64,000 nucleotides of DNA from Vicia villosa (taxonomy: Eukaryota > Streptophyta > Magnoliopsida > Fabales > Fabaceae): the NCBI RefSeq assembly GCF_029867415.1, contig NW_026705330.1, forward strand, positions 1-64,000, in the 5' to 3' direction. Position numbers and translations under genes: made by a program. Position 1 is the first letter of the stretch, and every line of letters begins with the position of its first letter. This document shows positions 56,755-64,000 of this stretch, one piece after another. The notes beneath the pieces were generated by a model. That model ran no database searches and was not told where the DNA came from. It saw only the letters and a program-made list of their open reading frames with translations.

Positions 56755-59700
56755 TGTCATACCCCAATTTTTGACCCTAAGATCATATATCATTCATATC
56801 CCAATCATTAATCAAGAGCTTCACTTGGAAGTTTTGTTTGTGGTGTTGCACTCACCTCATCAATAATAGGGACCGTCAAACACCAATGATTGTTTATCTT
56901 GTATGCATATTATACTAACCCAAATACCAAAAATATTGCTTTGTTTCTTTGTAAGCTTTTGTTTTGTAGGTACCAAGCCAAGACATGCAATAAACAAGGC
57001 ATTTTCCACATTTTGGACTGATGAAATCGATTTCCCTCTTGGGTAAATCGATTTCCCTACAGCAATTTTCAACAAAATCACATTCTGGACAGCATGAAAT
57101 CGATTTCCCTCCTGGGCAAATCGATTTCCCTAGTGTATTTTGTGCCAAATTCTCTTCTGGAACAGAGTGAAATCGATTTCACTCCTGGGGGAAATCGATT
57201 TCCTTAAGGCGAAATTCAAAAAAATAGAGAGGGAAGCTTGATTTGATTTTGGCACCTATTTTCTTTGACCATTTTTGTCATTTTACCAATTTTCCACCTC
57301 ACCAAAATAATTCCCTTCATTAATTCCATTTTAACCTCATTTTACCATTTTTTACCATTTAAATGCCACTTTAATCACCAATTAAACACAAGTTAATTAA
57401 CTAAGAGCAAATGACCAAATTGCCACTACTCTTGCTCTCATCCTATAAATAGAGGCCACTACTCTCTCATTTCTCAAGCTTGGAGAGCCAAAAAATTGCT
57501 TGCAAATTCATTTCTCACCCTTTCCTAAACCTCCTACATTTCTCTCTTTTCTTTGGTTGTTCATCTCCAAATTTGAAGGATCTATACACTTTGTGCTTGC
57601 TCTTGAAGCTACTCCAAGACTTTTGTTCAAGAAGTGGTAATTTGCTAGATCCATGATGTAGATCTTTATTGCTTGTGTTCAATGCATCTTTGATGCTATA
57701 TTGATGATATTTGCTGGTTTTGTGATGGAAATTTCGTGCTCAAGTTGATGTGTGATCATAAGGTGTTTGTATATTTGTTCAAATCAAGTTTCATGCCTTT
57801 AAATGATGTTTTTGTTGAAATTTACACTGATGAAATCGATTTCCTTAAGGCTGAAATTGATTTCCTGCTGAACGTAACTTGTTTTTTTTTGAAAACTGCA
57901 CTATGGAAATCGATTTCCCCCTGCATGAAATCGATTTCCTGCTGGCAGAATGTGGTTTTTTGCCTTTTTTATGCTTGTTTTGGCTTCCTTCTTCCTCCAT
58001 TTCATTAATATCATTGGATCTAGGATGTTGATAGGTTTGAAAGGACCAAATCCATAATATTAGATGAATGATATTAATGATAGTGTGAGATGATTGTCTT
58101 TTGTGAATTTTATTCTTCTTCCTCCATTTCATTAATATCATTGGATCTAGGATGTTGATAGGTTTGAAAGGACCAAATCCATAATATTAGATGAATGATA
58201 TTAATGATAGTGTGAGTTGACTTTACTTTATGCATTTTATCTTCTTCTTCTCTTTTTTCTTTTGATCGATGAAAGTCTTAACACTTTGAGAATTCTTATG
58301 GATTCTTAGTAAAGACTAGATCGTTACCTATTTTCTTTTCGTGCGGTATTTCTTTCGGAGAATGATCTACATATCATTTCTCTCGCATGCATTAGCACAT
58401 AAAGTTTTGACCGGCCTCGTTGTAGGGTGATTTCTACATAAATCACTTGGCGATCTGCTTAACATAGCGCAATATTTCGTGTCCCGAACAAAAAAGATCA
58501 AATATGAAAGAGAATTGTATGCGGTTGATTTAAGACTTATGGAAATTTATCGTGTAGTCGCTATGATTTTATCAAGCTTCTGATAAAGTTCCATTGAATT
58601 TAAATCCGAGAACATCCTTCACTCACCATCGATCTTTACTACTAACTTTGATAACATACTTGACAAGTTTCAAGATGGTTATCTTTAACATCTAACAACT
58701 AACTTTAATTTCCACAATTTATTATACCGCTCTTTATATTTCTCGCTTTATCGCTTTATTTTATCATTTCATCATATTTACATTCCGCTATTTTTCTCTT
58801 TGTCCATTTGGACATATGTTTATGTTTCCGCTATTTATCTTTTGTCCACTTGGACCATACTTTACTTTTATGCAAAAACACTAATAAATAACAAAAATCT
58901 AAAAAACACCTAAGGCTTTCTTTTGGACTATTGGTTACTATCCCTAGCATTCTGGAGACTCGGACTTATGGACTTAGGACCTCTGGACTCTCATTCTGTT
59001 ATTTCTCTGTGATTGTTCTGTCTGTCTAGCATTGGATTGTTGTCTGTTTATGTGTGCAGGTATTTCCTTGAAAGCCCTTGATGGTTAATTCCAAGGCATT
59101 GAGATAAGGATTTTACCCGAAAACAGCCGTTACTCTGCCCGATTTTTGTTAGAATTTTAATGTGCTTAATGCAAAGTGGTGCTAAGACAATAAGTTCATC
59201 TGGATCCCCAAGTGATAATGTTGGTTTAGTATTGATATTCCAAAGGATGGGAAATCTACCTTGACTCATAATGTCAAGTGTTGGCTTCTTCTTCGGTTAG
59301 ACCGTTTCTTTCCTTAGCTTTTATTTTACGCAATAGGATAGCCTCTTCATCTCCTCCCATTCTTAAATTTTCAAAATCTTCTCCCTTTTTCAAAATATTC
59401 TTATGTTTGCAAATCTTTTCAAAACCTTTTTTTCTTAAAAAATATCTTTTGCCCTTAGTGGCCTCTTTTCTTCAAAAGTTTAGACACTGTTAATTGTCGG
59501 AACGAGTGGTTATATCCCACGATTTTGAAATTGATTGATATAATGAGATCTTTTCCGCGTGAGAGAGCTAGTGGCATACTCTTCGATTTTATCCGAGTTG
59601 GAGCCCTTCTTTCATTTGCGAAGCAAAGAACTCATTTGTTCTCATGCTCAAGATCAATGGCTGAGTATTTCTCTCCAACGACGATAAAGTGTTTATTCGT

Positions 59701-60078
59701 TTTAAAAACGTTTTTCCCTTTAAGCGGAACTACATTAGCTCTGACTTCTCCATTGCACCGAGGAGGTATGTAGGCACAAAGCTTAACGCTTTGCCGAGCT
59801 TATTTTAAAAATAAAACAAACCCTTTTTTTTAGCACACACGACACAGATTTTCAAAAAGGTTCCTGTGGAGTACCACAGATATGAGGGGTGCTTTAAACC
59901 TTCCCCTCATATAATCAACACCCGAACCTGAGTTCTCTTTCTTGTTTTAAAAACAAAACTTTGGGTTTTTTCGTTCTTTTCCCTTTTCCTTTGAAGAAAT
60001 AAAGCGCGGTGGCGATTTCAAACGAAATATTGATTTGAGTCAATCTCATGGCTTCGATGTCAGATTTTCCCCGCTACA
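56755..60078 (+). repeat. Ogre-P 3' LTR (3324 bp)
   Basis: Direct repeat of 41964-45353, 66 bases shorter because of one deletion near 57525. TATA box CCTATAAATAGAGG at 57442-57455. Palindrome pairs at 57022-57200 and 57832-57943, one of them decayed by a C-to-T change (AAATTGATTT, about 57854). Ends CCGCTACA followed by the ATGAA duplication (60079-60083). Confidence 0.95.
57442..57455 (+). promoter_or_regulatory. TATA box of Ogre-P 3' LTR
   Basis: CCTATAAATAGAGG at the equivalent place to 42651-42664. It could drive transcription outward into the Ogre-B LTR and Ogre-C. Confidence 0.65.
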
Positions 60079-60516
60079 ATGAAAAGAAAGACAGACTGAC
60101 TATTTTTGTTTTTTTATTAGCTCGCTGAGATTCCTTGTGAACCTCATGCCTACATATCCCTAATAGAAGTCAGAGCTTTTCGTAGTTCGGGGAACTAATT
60201 ATTGAAATTAATTATTTTTGGTTCCTTGCTTAAAGCTCAAGGTTGTAGCCTGAATTAAATCTCTGTTTACAGTAAAGAGACATGAAATCATTTTTGCAGA
60301 GAGGTATTTCTACTATTCCACCACAAACATTAAAAAGTGACAGAAAAGCTGAATTCATTTCATTAAGAGAGGGACCTTACTTGTATGTTTGCAAGTATGC
60401 CAGTCGCGTGTCTCTTGAATGAAAGAAGGATTCTCATCCAAATTAGGGAAAGTGTACAAGTCTGGGTGTGTTTGCCTCAGAGCATGCCTTTCAAAGTCCT
60501 AAATGGGAGAATGTTT

Positions 60517-60545
60517 GAAATTGAAATTGAAATTGAAATTGAAAT
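60517..60545. repeat. GAAATT hexanucleotide microsatellite
   Basis: Four full GAAATT units plus a partial unit inside the Ogre-B LTR. Confidence 0.9.
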
Positions 60546-60875
60546 GTTTGTTTGTTTGAATGTGGTGAGATAGGAGAAATATCTCTCTATAGAGATAAGC
60601 TATGTCTTCCTACTGTTTGAAAGATTTGATTTTTTAGCTGGCTTGTATGAGGCCCAAGCTTGAGGCTTTTTGATTGATTGATTTTATTGACTCTGGGAGA
60701 TGACTCCACTGGTGATTAACTTAAACTAAAAGGTATTGTGTTCTGTACAAAGCCCAGAATTGAGGCTGACTCTAATTGGAGAGTGTTTATTTTGATGGAT
60801 TTTATTTGATGTTCTGTACAAAGCCCAGAATTGTGACTGACTCTTAATTGGGGAATATATATATATATATATATA

Positions 60876-61286
60876 GGAGGGATCAAATTACACCCGAAGA
60901 GTTACACCACGAGTTACACTCGTTCAATAACTACATCTCGAAATAATATTTTTTAAATTCAACTGTTGGATTGAAACATAATATCATATAGATCATTCCT
61001 ATAAAGTTTGAGCTTAATCTATAATGATTTACTATGTCATTGAATAACATCAAAATTAACGTTATAGGAAAGCTCATTTTGACGTTAATCTTTGGATATC
61101 TTGATGATATAGTAAATCATTATGTTTCAATCCAACAGTTGAATTTAAAAAATTAACGTTATAGGTATGATCTATATGATATTATGTTTCAATCCAACGG
61201 TTGAATTTAAAAAATATTATTTCGAGATGTAGTTATTGAACGAGTGTAACTCGTGGTGTAACTCTTCGGGTGTAATTTGATCCCTC

Positions 61287-61287
<1 letters not shown>
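60876..61287. mobile_element. 412 bp inverted-repeat (MITE or foldback) element
   Basis: The first 128 bases (starting GGAGGGATCAAATTACACCC) are the reverse complement of the last 128 with only two mismatches. The centre has an additional partial copy of the arm (about 61118-61165) and a smaller inverted repeat around TAGTAAATCATTA. It sits in a (TA)n microsatellite (60856-60875, 61289-61331), so the target duplication is TA-rich and its exact length unclear. No transposase ORF, so non-autonomous. Superfamily not assigned: a TA target suggests Tc1/Mariner-like, but a 9 bp AT-rich duplication (Mutator-like) cannot be excluded. Confidence 0.88.
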
Positions 61288-61333
<46 letters not shown>

Positions 61334-62742
61334 TGACTCTGGCTAGGGAAAACATTGTTTTCTACCTTGTACAAAGCCTAAGGTTGTGGCAGACTCTTAA
61401 ATAAACTGAGTATGGATGACTCTATGGGGGAAAGATCCTAAAGGTTAGAAATCTTTTGACACAGGAAATATGGTTTATCTTCCTTGTACAAAGCCCAGGG
61501 TTGTGGCTACTTGATGATGAAGGACTTACTGGGGAGACTCTATTATCAACCTTGTATAAAGCCCAAGGTTGTGGCTGACTCTCTAGGGGAATACCAATGA
61601 GTAGGGTTTTGACTCTAAGAGGAGTATGTGCCTTGTACAAAGCCCAAGGTTGAGTCTGACTTTTAAAAGAAAGATCTACCAGTGTGGGATCTTTTGACTC
61701 ATAGGGGATTTTTGACTCTATTGAGGATTATCCTAAGGGTTGACCCTATTGAGGATTGTGCTTTTGTTGAATGAAAGACCCAGATTGGAAGATTGACTCT
61801 ACTGGGGAATTGACTTTAAAAGCTTAATTTTGGAAGCTAAACCTTTCCAGGGGATTATGACTTTAGAGGAATGACTTTGGAGACTAACCCTTTCCAGGAG
61901 TTTTACTCAGCTTGAGAGTTTATCTTTTGAAAGTTTAATTTTTGGAAGCTAACCCTTTCCAGGGAATTTGGATTTAACGGAGTGATTTTGGAGGCTGACC
62001 CTTTCCAGGGGATTATGACTTTAGAGGACTGATTTTGGAGGCTAACCCTTTCCAGGGGTTTTACTCTGCTTGAGAGTTTATCTTTTGAAAGTTTAATTTT
62101 TGGAAGCTAAACCTTTCCAAGGGATTATGACTTTAGAGGACTGGTTTTGGAGGCTAACCCTTTCTGTGGTTTTATGGCAGAAAGAATATCTAGTTGAGAC
62201 TTCTTGTTTAAAGCCCAAGATTAAGGCTCACACTGACTGAAAAAACAACTATGGATCCTAGACTCTGCTAAGGAAGAAAATTAATGAAGATAAGGGTGAT
62301 AGAGACTGTCCATGTCTCTCATTCCAAAAGGTGAACTCAATATTAGATTGAGACATTCTTAGCTTGTTTAAAGTCTGGTTTGAAGAGTGGAAGAAACTCA
62401 CCAAGGTAGGCTAACAGGTGACTAAAGACCTGTTCCTATGTTTATAAGAAACCTGATGGGTCCTTGTATAAAGCCCAAGAGGAGGCTAATCGAGGGTCAT
62501 CGAGGGTCCTTGTTATAGCACAAGAGAAAGATATGTGGTATTGAACTTATTTTGGCTCAAAGAAAATGGGTAAGAGGTTTCACCGGGAATAATTCCTCTT
62601 AGGTGGATGTATCCTATTTGGGTTCTAAGGCTTTTTCAAGATGTTTCACCGGGAATAATTCATCTTGAGGGTTTGAACTAAAGATCTCTAATTAGGAAAG
62701 AGCCTTCACCGGGAAGACATTCTCAATCCTAGGCCATAGTTT

Positions 62743-63741
62743 AACAATACGCCAGGCCTGGACAATTTCCTTCTTCAGCATGTTGCCATGATCGTCGATG
62801 TTCTTGAAGAACAGACCCTCCAATAGAATACTACTTGGTATGTTTTTCATGGGATAGCCGTATTGACGACGGGCTAAAGCTTGATTATAACTGATTCCTC
62901 CCTTAGTTCCAATAAGGGGTACGTTGGGATAACTTCCGCAACTGAAGATGATCTTGGTTTCGTTGTTGTCAGGACTACACCAATCAATGTCCGTATGAGT
63001 GAGGGATATGATTTTCTGTTACCAGTGAAGGCCATCCCTCATGTTCTAGAAAGTTCTAGACTTTGGTAGGTGTGAGACGAACCATTCGTATAGCAACGGT
63101 ACGCAGCATGTGATTAATCCTCCTCGCTGCAGGTTTCTTGAATGCACAGAGTGGTAAGCATCCGCAAGCAAGGTTAGAACTGGATTTCCAATTAAGAAGA
63201 TCTTAATTGCGTTGATGTCGACAAAATTGTCAATGTTAGGATACAAAAACAATCCGTAGATAAGCAATGCCAAGATTTCCTCAAAAGCACTCATATCTTG
63301 GATGCTGACGAAGTACCGAGCTTGTTCCATTAGGAACTTGGAGGGTAATCCTTGAATTCCTCCTTTACTCACCATATGAGTTCTGATGTCGACTACGTTC
63401 AAGGGATTAGTTGCTGCAATGATAATGTCGTCAGGATTTTTTTCCAAACCAGAGTACGGATCTTACGCGTACACGGGTATTCCAACCAGACGAGAGTACT
63501 CCTCCAACGTAGGCATGAGTTGATAATCTGGAAAGGTGAAGCAGTGATACGTTGGATCGTAAAACTATACCAATGTGGGAAGGATCCCATCCACAATGTT
63601 AGTGCTGAGAAGAGGCAGAAGTTTTCCATACTTCTCCTTGAAAGCCTGGGGGTTGACCACTAGTTTTCCGAGCTTTTCCAATTCCTCGACCTTAGGAATT
63701 TTGAAGGTGTATTTCTTAGCTCTCTTTCTTCCGTAATCCAT
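62743..63741 (-). pseudogene. Ogre-C ORF1 (partial), second B-type copy
   Basis: Aligned without net length difference to 39776-40774 (constant offset 22967), with scattered substitutions. Starts at ATG 63741. Two nonsense codons lie in frame: TAG 63567-63565 after 58 codons and TAA 63465-63463; Ogre-B has Gln codons at both places. Beyond them the frame is open further than in Ogre-B, reading through R-G-G where Ogre-B has TGA. The C-terminal coiled coil is cut off at 62743 by the junction with the Ogre-B LTR. Same domain as described for Ogre-B ORF1. Confidence 0.88.
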
Positions 63742-64000
63742 GGTTTAGAACCTTAAGTCCTTTCTCTGTTTCTCTTTTTCTCTCTCTATGAAGTTCAAAA
63801 CGTTCGTTATTTAGTTTCCTTGAAAAACGACTCGAAAAAGACTCTTTATTTTTATTATTATGATGAATGCATGAATGCATGAATGCACACACAAGAGTTT
63901 TTAACAAACATGGCGTAGAAGGGTATAGTGGTCATGGAGTCACAACGCAAACCTCGCCCCAGGGTAAACTAAGGTTAAGGATTTTTGTACCTGTAGAACG
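63742..64000 (-). other. Ogre-C 5' leader (runs off the window)
   Basis: Nearly identical to 40775-41033. PBS and 5' LTR of Ogre-C should lie about 800 bases beyond the window edge. Confidence 0.8.

Larger units (their letters stand above)
41964..60078 (+). mobile_element. Ogre-P, nearly intact Ogre retrotransposon, 18.1 kb
   Basis: Plus-strand element: 5' LTR 41964-45353, PBS 45360-45377, ORF1 remnant 46150-46493, gag-pro 46657-49955, intron 49956-50223, pol 50224-53686, three GAAA hairpins, a 155 bp hairpin array 54913-56330, PPT, and 3' LTR 56755-60078. Inserted into the Ogre-B 5' LTR with ATGAA duplication. Only two nonsense codons interrupt over 6.7 kb of coding sequence, and the LTRs are very similar, so it looks like the youngest large element here. 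Confidence 0.95.
60079..62742 (-). mobile_element. Ogre-B 5' LTR, right part, truncated at 62742
   Basis: Continues the LTR after Ogre-P, starting with the second ATGAA. It is related to the Ogre-A LTR (compare 60130-60200 with 26565-26680 and the AAGCCCAAGAGGAGGCTA words at about 62470). It is rich in minisatellites: TTGTACAAAGCCCAAGGTTG units with AGCC..GGCT arms (60740-61680) and GGCTAACCCTTTCCAGGGG units with AACCC/GGGTT arms (61790-62165). The LTR end with GTATGACA is missing; at 62742/62743 it switches to Ogre ORF1 sequence. Confidence 0.75.

Noticed and set aside
39776..64000. A simple recent tandem duplication of about 23 kb
   Set aside because: The constant offset is tempting, but the copies differ at many positions including separate nonsense codons, and the left junction lies in an LTR, so two distinct elements are more likely.

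Overview
The window looks like repeat-rich, AT-rich nuclear DNA of a legume, most likely tribe Fabeae (pea, vetch, lathyrus or lentil type). The reason is that nearly all of it is giant Ty3/Gypsy LTR retrotransposons of the Tat lineage, Ogre group. They have LTRs of several kb, a PBS matching tRNA-Arg, an extra ORF1 upstream of gag, gag-pro and pol ORFs separated by an intron, two RNase H domains, and repeat-rich 3' regions. No host gene, rRNA or functional tRNA gene could be supported. Genus is inference.

Layout (local names). Positions 1-7887 are a mosaic of old fragments: a promoter-like stretch with a 55-codon ORF and an A-tract (1-713), two diverged LTR-like sequences (about 721-4345 and 4791-6290), an integrase fragment fused to an unrelated gag fragment (6320-6925), and a possible solo LTR (6934-7887). 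From 7888 on lies Ogre-B (minus strand), the oldest host element. Its 3' LTR is split by Ogre-A (minus, 8726-35102, 26.4 kb, TSD CAAGT). Its 5' LTR is split by Ogre-P (plus, 41964-60078, 18.1 kb, TSD ATGAA). Beyond 62742 the B 5' LTR is abruptly joined to the ORF1 region of a second B-type element, Ogre-C, which runs off the window.

Coding content. Ogre-P is closest to intact: ORF1 is reduced to a remnant, but gag-pro and pol are each broken by one nonsense codon. Ogre-A has every domain, with several stops and frameshifts. Ogre-B has ORF1 and gag but has lost everything from protease to integrase. In both A and P the same donor (AA|GTAAT) and acceptor (TGTGCAG|A) remove the gag-pro stop and join gag-pro to pol in frame, so the polyprotein probably depends on splicing. 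Gag would form the particle, protease cut the polyprotein, RT/RNase H copy the RNA from the tRNA-Arg primer, and integrase insert the cDNA.

Most interesting signals: (1) arrays of short hairpins in the non-coding 3' regions and LTRs whose stems differ between copies but stay complementary while loops are conserved, including a GAAA-loop hairpin repeated three times just after the integrase stop in both A and P; (2) a 3.9 kb tandem duplication inside the Ogre-A 5' LTR that duplicates its promoter; (3) the conserved intron; (4) clustered ATCGAT palindromes in the Ogre-P LTR; (5) a tRNA-like pol III box pair inside the Ogre-A LTR; (6) a 412 bp inverted-repeat element in a TA microsatellite.
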